A stretch of DNA of 64,000 nucleotides from Furcasterigmium furcatum (taxonomy: Eukaryota > Ascomycota > Sordariomycetes > Glomerellales > Plectosphaerellaceae): positions 3,782,001 to 3,846,000 of the forward strand of contig BCIA01000003.1 in assembly GCA_001599815.1 (NCBI GenBank), written 5' to 3'. Made by a program: the position numbers and the translations under genes. A model generated the notes under the pieces. That model worked only from the letters and a program-made list of their open reading frames with translations, was not told where the DNA came from and made no database searches. Positions 20,424 to 32,532 of this stretch are shown here, piece by piece. The stretch's first letter is position 1, and every line of letters begins with the position of its first letter.

Positions 20424-22231
20424 CTACGCCGCCACTGCTTCCTCGCTTCGAAGCTCCTTTGGGAGACCAAGGTCGGCCGAGACCTCGACTCCCTGCAGCA
20501 ACTCTGCCGCTCTCGGGGCATTGCCGGCCTGGCCAGCCTTGAGCTCGAACTTGCCCATGCGCCCCCTTTTGCCCGCTATATGATCCACGGCCAGGGTAAA
20601 CTCCTCGTAGACACCCAAATCCATAATGGCCCGCATTCGTGCGTACCGCCGTACTCCCTCATCCTCCGCCTCGGTAACCACCTTGCACGCCTTGTCGGGC
20701 CCGTACCGCATCCATGGAGCGCCATCGGCGCTGATGCGAGGCCAGGGGTCCTTTCCATAGGCAAAGTCAATGAAGTTGTCAGCCATCGTTCGCGCGAGCT
20801 CTCGCTGTCCTGGCGTGAGATTCTCGTCGAAGTTCAGGAACACATAAAGCAGGTCGATGGCGTGATATGCCAACCCCTTGAGGATGCTATCGTGTGTGCA
20901 GACCTGGTCAAAGTGGTAGCCGTACGTCTGCAGGACGCGGGACCGGTGAACGGAGACCCAGTTGTGGGACTTGAACGTCGAGTCGGCGGCCATGGCCTCC
21001 ATGCGCCGGACGAACTCGGCGCGGGGGAGGTCTGCGGTGACTCTGTAGAGCTTCAGGATGGTATCTACAGCCGCGGGGCTGAGCCAGTTGAGCATTGTGT
21101 CCTTGACAGAGTCGAAGTTGTCCTCGCAGAAGCTTTCGTAGAAGATCATGCCCTCGTCGGCCGTGTCGCCCACCATATACGATTTGAGCCATGCCGGGGG
21201 CGAGGTGATCTTGTTGAAAGACGGTGCCGTGGCATGAAAGTTGCCGTCGTCACAGGGGTTTCCTGTAGCGTTGAAGATCCCCTCCAGCGGCACCGTCGCG
21301 GCTGCAACAACGTGTTCGGGCACCTCTCGGAGCTCGTCGAGCGACGAGGGGCTGTCAGGATCGATCCCAAGGTACTTGACCAAGGCACGGTAGTGCTTTT
21401 CGTGACGGTCGATCGACCACGTCGGGATGGTGTTCAGCTGGCCAGACATGGCGATTGCTCGTTGGAAAGGGGCCGGGTGCCGCGCGGCGATCTGATGCGA
21501 GACGCTCATGCCGCCGGCAGACTCGCCGTAGATTGTGACGTTGTCCGGGTCACCGCCGAAGGAGGCGATGTAGCGGTTCACCCACCGCAGTGCCACTTGC
21601 TGGTCGTAAAGGCCAAAGTTGCCCACGCCCTCGTGGCCGTCGGCTTGTAGGTCTGCTTTGATGGGGGGCGAGGCCAGGAAGCCGCCAAGACCAACCCGGT
21701 AGTTGAAGGCAACGGCCACAACGGGAGAGCCGCGGGTGACGGCGTGTGTGACGAAGTTGACGCCGTCGAACACCCCTTTGTTGGCGCCCCCAAACAGGAA
21801 CGAGCCTCCGTGGATGTAGACCATGACAGGAAGCTTGGTGTTGTTCGGGGCGGATGGCTTGGTGATGTTCATGACGAGACAGTTGAGTTCGTCCTCGGCC
21901 GGTTCTTGGAAGTGAGGGGCGATATTGACGGGAATTAGGGGATCGTCGGGGCTATTATACTCTGGCGGGTTTGGTGCACTGCAACTATCGAGGAGTCAGT
22001 CTCTGTTGCTGCGAGTTTGGTTGCTAAATGGAGAACACACCCGAGCTTCGTGCCATCGTGCAGGCCGTCCTTCCACGAGCTCTGCAACTGTGACCGGGTC
22101 CAGCGTTTGGTAAGGGAACCGTAAGGGATGCCACAGAACTGATGTGCGCTGGGAAAGCTGAGCCCCTCGACCACGCCGAGGCCTTCAACCTCCAACTTGC
22201 AACGGCCGATCGGGGTCTGACTGGCTGGCAT
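20424..22231 (-). CDS. Carboxylesterase type B (cholinesterase/lipase family)
   Basis: An alpha/beta-hydrolase that cleaves carboxyl esters. Exons 22231-22041 and 21978-20424 give 581 aa, the usual size. The oxyanion-hole motif VYIHGGSFLFG and the nucleophile elbow VTIYGESAGGMS (Ser217) are intact. FGGDPDNVTIYG and FNYRVGLGGFL match the family well. The intron (GTGTGT donor, TTGCAG acceptor) joins KLG to APNPPEYNSP, a conserved CPQxPE-like region. I see no secretion signal, since the N-terminus MPASQTPIGRCKLEVEG begins directly in the domain, so the enzyme is probably intracellular. It overlaps nothing, ends only 70 bp from the tail of the convergent Zn2Cys6 gene, and lies downstream of the FAD oxidase on the same strand. 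Confidence 0.92.
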
Positions 22232-22619
22232 GACCGAGAAATATTGCAGTTGAAGTTAGTTACTTGTTGGGAATGGCATGCAGGCAGTATGAGATGTAGC
22301 AGCGTGTGTGTAGTGGCGCCATATGATCATATAATAAGTACCGCCGGCGATCAAAGGTTGGCCGTGAGGACCGGACCTGTTGTCTCCAGTGTGCCGATGT
22401 GCTAGACCGAAAAGAGTAGGCAGAGGAGCGCTGAGCACTGGCCCCGCCGGGAAGCCGCCGGGACCTCCGGGCTCCGATGGTCGATGGGCCCCGGAGTGGG
22501 TCCCGACGGAAGCAAGTGTGCCGTGGCATACCGATACTTAATACTAGACACCCAGTACAAATGGAAGTACCCAGTAGTAGTAATCATTGAGACGGCTCAA
22601 TCACCTCGGTTCTATTGCT
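22232..22619. other. Intergenic region between esterase start and FAD-oxidase stop
   Basis: 388 bp, probably the esterase promoter. No distinct motif was found. Confidence 0.4.
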
Positions 22620-24140
22620 CTACAAACGACCTGCCGCGGCAACGTCCCCGCCGCTCATGGAGACGTGATCCATCAGCGTCTCTACAGTCTTCCTGGGCGT
22701 CCACGACGAAGCCCTCTCTCTGCTGAGCAGGTACGCCTTCGGAAACCCGGTCACCTCTTGTTCCCCGAGGACCATCCTGGCAACGGCCTCGCCGCTCAGC
22801 CAGCACTTGTCCATCCCGTGACCATTGAAGCCGGCTGCGATCCACTCGCCGTCCCCGCCGCGGCCCGTGAGGGACCGAGGCAGACTGCCTACGAGCGGCA
22901 TGCCGTCTGCCGTGAAGCCCATGATGCCGGACCACACTTGCAAGGGCTCGGTGGGCGCAGCGTCCCTCCAGATCCTCGACGCTGCCGAGCAGAGCGTCTC
23001 GCGCGCATCCTGCCCAACAACCGAGTCGTCGCTCGTGAGCAGGCCGCTGAGCTTCTGGGACTCGCCGCCGAGAAACATGATGCCTGTCTCTGCGTTCTGC
23101 TGCGCGTAGTACAAGCCAAAGTATGTGTGGCCCGTCTTTGCGTCGTATGTGGCTTTGTCTACGTACGTCCACGACATCTTGTCGCCGACGAGAGGAAATG
23201 CTGGGCCCATCTTCTGGGCAGACACAGTACCCCTTAGGGGATACAACGTCCCGACCAGCTTCGGGATCAGGTGGCCCGAGTAACCGTTTGTGCAGTGAGC
23301 AACGTGCTTCGCGCGGAGAGGTCCTCGAGGCGTGCTGAGTAGGTAAGGATGCGAGCTGGATCCGCTGTCCTCGTGCGCGACTGACAACACGGGCGTGTTC
23401 GTCTCCAGAGAGAACCGGTCGGTAAAATCCTTCCTCAACGCCGCCAGGGCCGCGGTCAGCAGCCTGTACGGCCACAATGCGGCGACTCCGTGCTGCGCAA
23501 CCGCGCCGGCAACGTTGTGATAGCCGAACTTCTGTATCCGAATTCTCAGTACGGAGGGCGTGGAGCACGATCATAGCCGATTCTCACTGACCTTGGCCGC
23601 TTTGTCTCCCCCGCATACCTCATACTTGAGGTCTCCGTCCGGGACCGCGCTCAGCAGCTGGCGGACACCTTCCGCCGCCTCTTCGAAGGACTCCTGGTTC
23701 GTAAATGCGGTCGTGGTCGTGACATCGCGAAACTCCACGGCCCGGCGGTCCTCAGGGTCGAGCTGTGCTACCAGGCTCCTCAGGCGGCGGATGTTGGCCT
23801 CGCTGAACCTGACTGCCTCCACGGCTCGCTCTACCCCGACCGTTTTGACGAGGGTTGGGAACAGGGCATCGCTGTCGGAGACGAGATGGCCCCCGTTCCT
23901 CCCCGTGGCACCGCTTACCGCCGTACGGGCTTCCAGCATCGTCACCCGAAGCTGGGATGCGGAGGGATGGTGCAGGAGATAATGAGCAGCGGCAATGCCC
24001 GTGATGCCTGAGCCGATGATTGCCACGTCGGTTTTCTCGGGCAGGGACGGGGACTGCGCTGTTGCGACGGTTGGATGTGGCGGCTGCTGCCATGTTGCCG
24101 CGGTGGGCGTCGCACTTGGTAGGCCCGAGGGTATAGTCAT
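22620..24140 (-). CDS. FAD-dependent oxidoreductase, DAO family
   Basis: Predicted flavoprotein amine or amino-acid oxidase/dehydrogenase. Exons 24140-23592 and 23531-22620 give 486 aa. The N-terminal Rossmann dinucleotide-binding motif VAIIGSGITGIAAAHYLL is at about residues 39-56, and ATGRNGGHL, typical of DAO enzymes, lies about 45 residues further on. Near the C-terminus TADGMPLVG and FNGHGMDKCWLSG form the second FAD-contacting region. The intron donor GTCAGT is slightly unusual, but the join GDKAAK to KFGYHN keeps frame. The start ATG at 24140 gives MTIPSGLP. Relatives include gamma-glutamylputrescine and glycine/sarcosine oxidases; the substrate cannot be told from sequence. Together with the HOL1-like carrier and GNAT, an amine substrate is a reasonable guess. 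Confidence 0.9.
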
Positions 24141-24868
24141 GAGCTTCAAAGCATCTTGTACGAAATCTGGCTTGGGTTAGACATTTGAGGGACAGTTCAT
24201 GGGCTCGATCTCCATACCAGGGTTCGACATAGTGGCTGCAGCCTGGGGTGAGACTGGATGTGATGTTATTAGTTTCTGTCACCGAGAGTCCTTTGAGACT
24301 GGCGAGTTACTGCGGCTTTAAGATCGGTGGTGTTCCTGGATCCGAGTCGGTGACGGTGCCGTCTGGTGGTGCCGTGGTTGTACAAGAATGCCCCGGCGCG
24401 CGTCGACCTACTAGGATGGGCTTAGTACAGAACCAGGCTGGGGAGCGCCCTCAGCAGTGCCTTGAGTCAACAAACCTAAGGCAAGTCGTCCTCACCCTCA
24501 GTGCGGCCAACTCAAGCACCTATTCATGAAGGAATCGCTAAGCATTGGGCAGCAGCGGAGACTTGCCGAGAAACGGGGGAGCAGCAAGGGATACCAGACA
24601 GTTAGGCCCAGAAGGTTCAGTGCCTAGGAGTAACAGAAACAGTATTTGTAGTCATTTGTTGCATCACAGCACAGGCGTCTGTAGACCTGAATGCGAAATA
24701 CCTGGCCCGCTGCCTCACGCATCATCTCAACCAGTCTCAACCTTTCCGCTCTTTTTGATGCTCCTGGAATGGTGTTACATGTACAGAAAACGAGATGACC
24801 GCTTTTCCCATGCCACGGTCTAGTCCCTTGCCGCCCTGCCTGCCTGCCCGCCCGTCCGGTCTAGTCTA
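24141..24868. other. Intergenic region at the right edge of the accessory cluster
   Basis: About 730 bp between the FAD-oxidase start and the OST1 stop. No gene is supported; short open frames lack start context and composition. Confidence 0.4.
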
Positions 24869-26461
24869 TTACTTCCTGGAGAAGCCAACCTCGAGCCCGC
24901 CGATGACCCACGCCAGAGTAAAGACAAACACCATGCTGCCGAAGACCACGAGGGGCTTGCGCAACGCAGCGGCGACGGAGTAGTCGTAGGAAACGAAGAT
25001 CTCGCGGTCCCTGAACTCGTCCACGAGGTTCCTCGCCTTGATGGTCACCGAGGTGCGTCCCTTGGTGTCGAGGTACGTCAGGTGAGTGCCCACTTCGGTG
25101 TGGACGACGGAGGACTCGGGGACGTCCGTGAAGATCTTGACGTTCCTATCCAGTTTGTTAGCTTTTCTGTCGACAACACAACTCGCAACAGATGAAAACT
25201 CACTCAGCTCCCTCGGGAAGGAGGATGCGGACGGTCACCTCGCCGTACTCGACGCCCTCGGCCTGCTTAGGGCCCTCCATGAAAGGCACGTTGAGCACAT
25301 AGCTGCCGGCGGCGGTGGTGCGCAGGAAGTTCTTGGCGTCAGAGTTCCAGCCGATCGTGAAGGGATACTTCCAGCCGCCGAAAACCGGGTATCGGGGCTT
25401 AACCTCAAGCAGTGCTTCGCGGCTGCTGCTCCTAAAGCGAGACGTGGAGACATTGCCAATGGTGTCGGTGTAGTAGGGCGAGACGCTGCCCGCCTGCAGA
25501 GGGAACCGCAGCTCCTTGAGGGCGTACGAGTTGGGGTTGAAGTACTGCGACTGAGCCCACTTGACGCGGCTGAAGAGGGACGACAGGTTGGCGCCGCGGT
25601 TGAAGAGGGTGTATCGCTCCTCGAAGGCCACGTTTCCGCCCCAGTGGCTGACCTCGATGTCGCGCTCGAGCTCGGAGACGTGGACGACGGGCTTGGTGAA
25701 CTCGAACCGCACGGAAGCGGGCGACACGGCGCCGGCGGGCTTCTCGTCGAAGGGACCGTAGGTCAGCTTGGAGCCCTGCTTCTGGGGGAACTCCTCCACG
25801 TCTCCGCTGCCAGCGATCTTGGTATAGTCGGGGATGTTGCTCGAGCCGCCCTTGATCTCGGTCTTCTGCTTGACCGTGGGGTAGGCGGACGGGACGTAGA
25901 CGGAGAAGTCGTAGACGAGGAACTGGGGCTCGTCCTGTGCGATCGAGGCGGGGAGCGGGGAGTAGGCCTTGAGGAAGTAGTAGGAGATGCCGAGGGTCTG
26001 CTGGCCGCCCTTCTTCAGCGGGGTGGGAAGTCGGATGCGGTAGTACTGCTCGTCGCTGGAGGGGGATGTTGTTAATATTGCTCACAGAGATCATCGCCCG
26101 CGCGCCATTTCTCAATGGCTTACCTCAGAGAGTCGACTTCGGCCACCTCGACTTGGAAAGCTCCCGCGTTGGCGTCCTTGCGATCCTTCACCTCGATACC
26201 TCCGATCCGCGCCATCTGGTCGGCCGTGAAGGGCAGATAGTACTCATCCTGGGGCTCGTCCGAGATGTTTTCCACCAAAACGTTAATTTGTTCCTTGACG
26301 TAGTTCTTCTCGAGCGAGATGATGTGGACGAGGTTGGCGTTCTTGAACACTGGCAGCGGCTTGAACGTCGTCGGGGTGTTGGTCTTGGAGGTCGAGCCGG
26401 AGCTTGCGACGGCGCTGGAGAGCAGGCTCAGCAGCCCGGCGGCGATGGTGAAGGCTCTCAT
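24869..26461 (-). CDS. ost1: Oligosaccharyltransferase alpha subunit (ribophorin I, OST1)
   Basis: Subunit of the ER complex that transfers the glycan from dolichol to Asn-X-Ser/Thr. Exons 26461-26124, 26055-25204 and 25145-24869 give 488 aa (yeast Ost1 476). A signal peptide (MRAFTIAAGLLSLLSSAVAS) opens the protein. Ribophorin I landmarks are VEVAEVDSLSDEQYYRIRLP across intron 1, HWGGNVAFEERYTLFNRGA, YPVFGGWKYPFTIGWNS and the C-terminal single membrane span FGSMVFVFTLAWVIGGLEV with a short cytosolic tail. Both introns use good donors (GTAAGC, GTGAGT). A CACGTG palindrome (26693-26698) lies 232 bp upstream. The gene belongs functionally with the phosphomannomutase gene in glycosylation but is not adjacent. 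Confidence 0.94.
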
Positions 26462-26977
26462 TGTCGGTTAAAGCCGATGGACGGGGTCATCGACCAAGGG
26501 ATGCCCAACGCGGTGTCTGGTGAGTCGGGATAGGTTCCTGTGGTTGCAATTGGAACCTCTACTTCATTGCTGGTTGGTGATCTGGCTCGTAATTAGCTGG
26601 GGTCTGGTCTCACAGGGAAGCCAGCTGGCAGCTCGGTGGAGGGAGCTTGCGGACGGGAGTCGATAAGCTCGCCCCACACCGATAACAAGTATCACGTGAT
26701 GCCCATCCCCTGAGGTTTCCCTGGTCTTCACCATCACCTCTGGTGATTCTGAAGTCATGTGGGTCGGATAAAGGACGGCAGTCCCTGGAAGAACCACACC
26801 GACACCTGAACATCCATCGGACTGCAGATCAAGGAATGTGAAGACAATGCACATCAAGGGGAACATGTCTTGACCAACGATATGGCAGCAGACCTAACGT
26901 CAAGTCCGACCGTGCAGAGGGGGTCGATTTCATCGATCATCATACACTGCTTCTCATTTCATTATGTCCCTCCTACC
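26462..26977. other. Intergenic region, OST1 promoter side
   Basis: 516 bp between the OST1 start and the DUF7580 stop. It contains TCACGTGA around 26692-26699, an E-box of the type bound by bHLH factors such as Cbf1. No gene is supported. Confidence 0.4.
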
Positions 26978-29060
26978 TCATATTGGACAGCACTTCTCCA
27001 GTGGCACTACAACCTCCCGATACACCAGCTCCGCGAACCGAGCATCCCCAAAGTCGCTTTCCCTTTCAAAGTCAAATTGAATGCACTTCCGGATCGCATC
27101 AGACAGGTTCCCTCCGAGATCCTTCCCAAAACACTCCTTCAGTGAATCATCGGCCCGACAGGCCCAGAGAAAGGCACTGCAGAACCTCGTGCTCTCGTTC
27201 GGCTCACCGTTGTCCAGTGACTCGACCCAACATGGTTGTCGCTCCAACGGCTCCCCGAAGAACAGCTCCAGCAAGACCACCCCGAGCAGAAGCAGCGAAG
27301 ACCTAGCGTGCCAGGTACTTGATCCCTCTAAGCGAATGTCGCGAGAAGTCCGTGACACGTACGGGCCCAGTGGCCTTGTCTTGCTGTCTGCGCCGCTGAT
27401 CAGGAAGAGGTTGTTCTTCTCCAGCGACTCCGGAATCCACGGTGACGTGGCGAGACTCAGGAGCGTGAGCGCAAAACGCAGGCCGATGGCGAGCCGGTTG
27501 AAGCGCGAGGGCATGGTGTCTACGAAGTTGTCCATGGTCTGCACCCTGGATGTCCGCAGCTGGCTCTGGTCCTTGGGTTCTTGCTGAAGAAGTACCCTGA
27601 TATCCTCGTGCTCTAGTACTGAGGCGGTTGGTTCTGTAGTTGCAGTAGCTGCGAAAGTGGCAAACTTGCACATATCTGTGACCTTCTCCTCCTTCGTACC
27701 AGCCGAGGGGCCACAGAGCGTGGATGTATTGGAAGATTCAGAGGCGAAACGCACCCGTGGAGGTAGAGACACAGTGCTGTGTTGCCTGTGAGGCTCGGAT
27801 CTAGGCCCGTATGTCAATATGTGGTCAGTTTGATGTGAGTTTTGGACAGACCTCTGAGGAGCCGGGCTTGGGGCAGATTGAACAGTGACAAGAGTTGAAC
27901 TGCTTGCCACACTCAAATGACTGACAGTCGCCACGGCTGGAGTCATCGTAGATAGAGCGGTGCCTGCTGTCTTGTTCGAGTCGGAAGTTTTCCAAGACAT
28001 TCGAAACTTCTTGGTAGCTTGCCGGAAGAAGGACGTGGAAGGCTGTTTGACGCCAGGCGCATGGGTGACAGGGAGTGCTGGGGCCTCAAGCACAGCTACA
28101 GCCTTCCCTTTGGCCGAGGGGGAAGGTGTCTGGCGCTTCTTCTTTGTATTCATGTATCGGCTGATCTTCCCCGCCGCTTCAGGGTCGAACTTGGGTGAAG
28201 TAATCTCGACGGTTGGCGCCTTGATGACAGTCTCGAATTCGATCTTGACCTGTCTTCTCTCTGTACTGTGCTCGAAGACAACGTTGAGGTGCCCGCGGCT
28301 CCGGGCTACGGAGCGAGGCGCGAGCTGAGCAGCAATCCCGAGGGTGTGCGCCGAAGGACAGCAGCAAGATCGCCACCTCTTCGCCAGACACTCGTAAAAG
28401 TCGACAGCCTGGCCCTGCAGCTCCCGAAATGGCACCTTTGGCTTCGAGGCTGGCTGCCGGGTCACCGTTGTGGCCCTCTCAAGGAACCGATGGAGCTCGT
28501 CATTAATGGTGGTTATTCGTTCCAGAAGCCGGTCCTTTTCACTGCTGAAACTGGTCTGTAGGCGGTACAGCTCGCTGTCTAGACTTTTCACGTCGAAGCT
28601 GTATATCTAGATTTGACTCTGCGTTAATACCGTTGCACACTCGAGGCTCGAGATCCCATAAGGAGAATCGACTTGGACGTACTCTCTCGTCCGGGAGCAA
28701 ATCCTGGATGGCTAGAATCGTCTGCTCGAGGTCTGATAGACGCTCGGTGACCCAGTAATGCTCCGTGTCCGACAGGCGCTGTCGCAGGCCATCTTGAATG
28801 TGTGATATGCTCCACAAGTCCGGATTCTTGAGGAGGCTGTTGTACTCTTGGTCGGATATATCGAGAGGCTCGAGCAACCGCTTCAACACCTGGATATACG
28901 CAATCTCCTGTGTTGAGAGGGCAGAAACAAAGGACTCAAACGCTCTCTGGAACTGCCACCAGTCTTTCGCTTTTGCGAGAGTGAGGCCGACTTCCTTTGC
29001 GGTACCGCAGACGATGGGAAAGGCGCCCAGGACGAGGCCGGCGATCTCGAACCCGGACAT
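26978..29060 (-). CDS. DUF7580/HeLo-like fungal protein, hypothetical
   Basis: Exons 29060-28641 and 28606-26978 give 682 aa. The N-terminus MSGFEIAGLVLGAFPIV is the hallmark of fungal proteins with a HeLo-like or DUF7580 N-terminal helical region. A long Ser/Thr-rich, probably disordered middle (about 290-480) follows, and a C-terminal part with HARSSLLLLGVVLLELFFGE and CWVESL typical of DUF7580. The 34-nt intron (GTGTGC donor, TATTAAC branch point, TCTAG acceptor) is inferred from the frame change and is short even for fungi. Function is unknown. Related domain architectures occur in fungal NLR-like and heterokaryon-incompatibility genes, so a role in allorecognition or defence is possible but speculative. 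It is divergent from a zinc-finger gene across 325 bp. Confidence 0.75.
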
Positions 29061-29385
29061 GTCTAGGCTCTTGCCTCCCCCAAGTGTCAACGGTGGAGAG
29101 GATATGTGTCGATTGAATGAATTGAGATGATGAGGTGAAGACGGGAGGAAGAGCTATGAGACTGCGGCTGGAGTCCGAGCCTGATCGAAGCGTTCGATGA
29201 CAGGGGTCACGACATCCTCATTGGCTCGGCCTGGGAGAAAGGCGGCAGTTCAACAGCCACAGGAGGGGTTGCTCTCCTTCTCAGCTCAGATCAGGCTGAG
29301 ACGACACCGTCCTCATCATGAACTCACGGCCCGCCATACCATAATGCTGCGTTAATCGTCACGCCCCAGGTGACGAGATGTAGCC
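29061..29385. promoter_or_regulatory. Shared divergent promoter of the DUF7580 and zinc-finger genes
   Basis: 325 bp between two start codons on opposite strands. No TATA box or known motif is evident; co-expression is inferred from geometry only. Confidence 0.35.
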
Positions 29386-32300
29386 ATGACGAGCTCACGA
29401 CCACGGCAAGCGGCACAAGGGGTCGAGCACGAAGTCTTCGACCCAGCCATACCCGGCAAGGAGCCCGAGTCGATCATGATATCTTCATGGGCTCATACCT
29501 GCCACGCGAATCTCGAGAGACTGTCCCGACTTTTGCCCACCTCGCCCTATCGAGGGCTGGAGAATGTCGCGCTGGATGAGCTCGGAAGGCTCAAGATCTG
29601 GGCTGCAAATCTAGGGGCCTTTCAGGACAGTCACTCCTCGAGCTCGCTAGATGCCCGCCTGCGTAACGCAGAGCGCATGCGTTCGAGCGTGGTATCCGGG
29701 ATCAAACGTCTCAACGATGCCATCCTAGGTGGTCGGTCAACCCCTTTCTCCCATCTCTACAAAAGGCTAATGATGTTTTAGCGCAGGGAATCGTGTCAGG
29801 AGACTTTCCAAACAGGTCTGACATGCCTGATCCTCTACCCCAGAGTCTTGTCAAGCGCACTATTGAACGGGTTTTCGACACCCTCAAGGTACGGCCGAGG
29901 CCGGATGCCACGCAGCAAACATCCACCACCGAGCTTGCCGAGCTCTTCTTGAACATTCAGGCTTCCATCTCAAACCTCTTTGAGCTCTCCGTGCTCATCC
30001 GACGCGACAGACCACGAGGACGTACTCAGAAGACCGGCACTCAAATGCCACAGACCGATCCTGGTCCAGACATCATGCACTCGAAGGACAAGTTTCCCAA
30101 GCTCAGGCAGTCGCCGTGGCTTGCAGAGAAGGTCGGCGCGGGAATTAGCCGCCAAAGAGACTACATTCGATACCGTCAGGCTCATCGCAAGAAACTGGCG
30201 GCTCAGTCAAGCGCCCCCGCCCCTGAGCGTGACGCCCGCTCGATTCTTCTGTCGGAGCACGCCACAACAAAGGCGACATCTTTTGGCGAGCCGCCAGTTG
30301 CACCGCCAACAGACACCGAGGAGATAGTAGGATATGTCATTGAGGAGAGGAGCATCATGACCATCGCGACTTCGTTCGCAACTACTGCACCCGGTGGCCT
30401 CTCGGCCGGACGCAAGATACCGGAACTTACTGATCTGTGGCTCGAGGGAGTGCAGCTCCAGTATGGATCTCATTTCGAGTGCCCCTACTGCCGAACGATC
30501 CAGATGGTGTCCAACAGGAAACAGTGGAAGTAAGTTACACTCACTCTCCGGTCCCATTGAGTGAACTGCTGCTGATCGCATCAACAGGCACCACGTCTAC
30601 CGAGACCTTGAACTCTACGTCTGCACGTTCCAAGAATGCACCGCGGCACCATTCGGGACCTCTCATGAATGGTTTCAACATGAAATGGACCACCACAGGC
30701 GGCAATGGAAGTGCGTCATGTGCCAGACAAAATGTGACTCGGCATCGTCACTTCAGGCACACTTCGGCTCTCGCCACGGGGCTGCCATATCCGCCGCACA
30801 GAGACCTGTCATGGTGAAAGCTTGCGAGACGGCCGTAACGACATTTGACGAGTCTTCATGTCCGTTCTGTAACGATTGGAGGCCGCCCGAGTCAGAGGAC
30901 AACCACTCGAGCAAGTTCAGGTCTCATCTCGAAAAGCATCTTCAAGAGCTGGCCCGGGAGGCTCTGCCACTGGCCATTGACGGCCTCGAGATCAGAGACG
31001 GCAACGACGACGATGTTTGCTGCCAGGCTTGTGGGCTTGTACGGGTATGGTCCAGAAGCGAGCGTGCTCTGGTCTGTTCCAACCCTGTGTGCAACAACAA
31101 AATACCCAAAATCACACTGGATGTTTCGCGGATAAACGAGGAATCGACCTCCGAAGAAGATGAGGACGACGAGATGAACAAACCTACGCTGCAGCCACAT
31201 TCGCCACAGCTCCAACAGTCGGAAGGTTACATTGCAATGAGAGTCGGAGTGTGGGACAATCTCGCAGCAGCGTGGATTTGCGTCGGTCCGTCGCTGCCGC
31301 CACGTTCCTCATTTTGCCGGCAGAGGTTTACCAGGGAGAGCGCTCTAATGGATCACTATCGAGTTGAGCATGCTGACGGATTGCTCGGTGAGAATTTCGT
31401 TACAGTGGCGTCGTGCCGCAGTTGCGGTTCTCATTTCTCCTTGCCCGCGAGCTGCCCGTCGTGTGGTCGCGAAGAGACCAAAAAGGCATGGATCCGGGGC
31501 ATGGTCTCGAGGGCTGTATTGTCCAAATTCAGGCTCTCTTTCAGTCAGATGATGGACATGTTAGGATCCGAAGTAGCGAAGGCTTGGTGGGAGGTTACAG
31601 GAGAGTCTAGGGAACAGTCTTCGATCCCGGGACTCGAGCCTGTGGGCAGCTCTGAGAGAGGGGACGCCTCGAGACCAAAGGCACCCAGCTCCGAAGCCCA
31701 TAATACGATCGTGGACCATGGGGGTGCCCGCCAACCCCAAGAGATGAGGCAGAGACAGGAGGATGCCGGCTCGGAGAGTTCTGGGGATTCAGGCATCGAT
31801 TGGTCCGCCCTCTTGGAGGAATCCAGGTCCGCTGTGAAGAAGGCCGAAAACAAAGTCTGGCCGGCGCAGGACGTCTCGCCCCCGGCTCAGTCATACCCGA
31901 GACTCACCGTGGAAGACCTCCGGGAGCACGACCGCGTGTCTAAATCTAAACTTGGCAGCCGCTACGATCATGATATCATGGACAGCTTCCTTAGTGGCGA
32001 AGGCGGCCCTTCAGGAGTCGCCGGCCCGTCGAGAACCACGCCTATCCCACGTTTGAGCAGTCAAGAGGCCGACGACTTGCTTTCCTATGTTGAGGTCGAC
32101 CACGATGCTGTTGCCGCTGCCGGCGACTGGGCGGATGTCCCCGTGAGGTACCCTCCGCAACCCGACTTGGAGGAAGAGGCTGCCAAGTCGCCAGTTTCTA
32201 TGGACAGCGCAGACGTGTGGATTCACAAAATCAAGGATGGCGCGGGGATACAATACACGCCGAAGCGTGGTGCCAAGGCGTTCATCTTTAAGGACACGCA

Positions 32301-32487
32301 AGCTACTGCTCCTGCTTTGGCGGCAACCGTCGAGGATGCCAAGGAAGAGGTGGAAGAAGTCGCGTTTCGGGGTGACCCCGACCAGACCATGATCATGGAG
32401 GAGAATTATGAGTTCAACCCAGAGCGAAGATTTGTGATAGTTCCGCCGACGGAAGACACAGATTCTCGGCACGAGGGAGGCACATGA
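29386..32487 (+). CDS. Large C2H2-type zinc-finger protein, hypothetical
   Basis: Exons 29386-29728, 29782-30529 and 30588-32487 give 996 aa. The N-terminal 200 residues are helical (LDELGRLKIWAANLGAF, LFLNIQASISNLFELSVLIR), of a type frequent in expanded sordariomycete families. Zinc sites follow: FECPYCRTI near residue 360, CTFQEC with HEWFQHEMDHH across intron 2, CVMCQTKCDSASSLQAHFGSRH, CPFCNDW with HLEKHLQEL, a ribbon CCQACG/CSNPVCN, FCRQRFTRESALMDHYRVEH, and a final ribbon CRSCGSHFSLPASCPSCG. The last 400 residues are acidic and Ser/Pro-rich. Both introns have sound donors (GTGGTC, GTAAGT) and keep frame. DNA or protein binding is likely. The link to the divergent DUF7580 gene suggests a two-gene unit, which is unproven. 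Confidence 0.8.
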
Positions 32488-32532
32488 GGTATATCAGCTG
32501 TCTAACAGCCGCTCGAATGCTGAACTATCCAT

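Noticed and set aside
20361..21650. 429-aa plus-strand frame opposite the carboxylesterase
   Set aside because: Antisense shadow; the minus-strand product has an intact catalytic motif and normal length.
24248..24529. 93-aa plus-strand frame between the FAD oxidase and OST1
   Set aside because: Opposite in orientation to its neighbours, without domain, TATA box or leader-like sequence.
25086..26075. 329-aa plus-strand frame opposite OST1
   Set aside because: Shadow frame crossing OST1 splice sites, with typical antisense composition.
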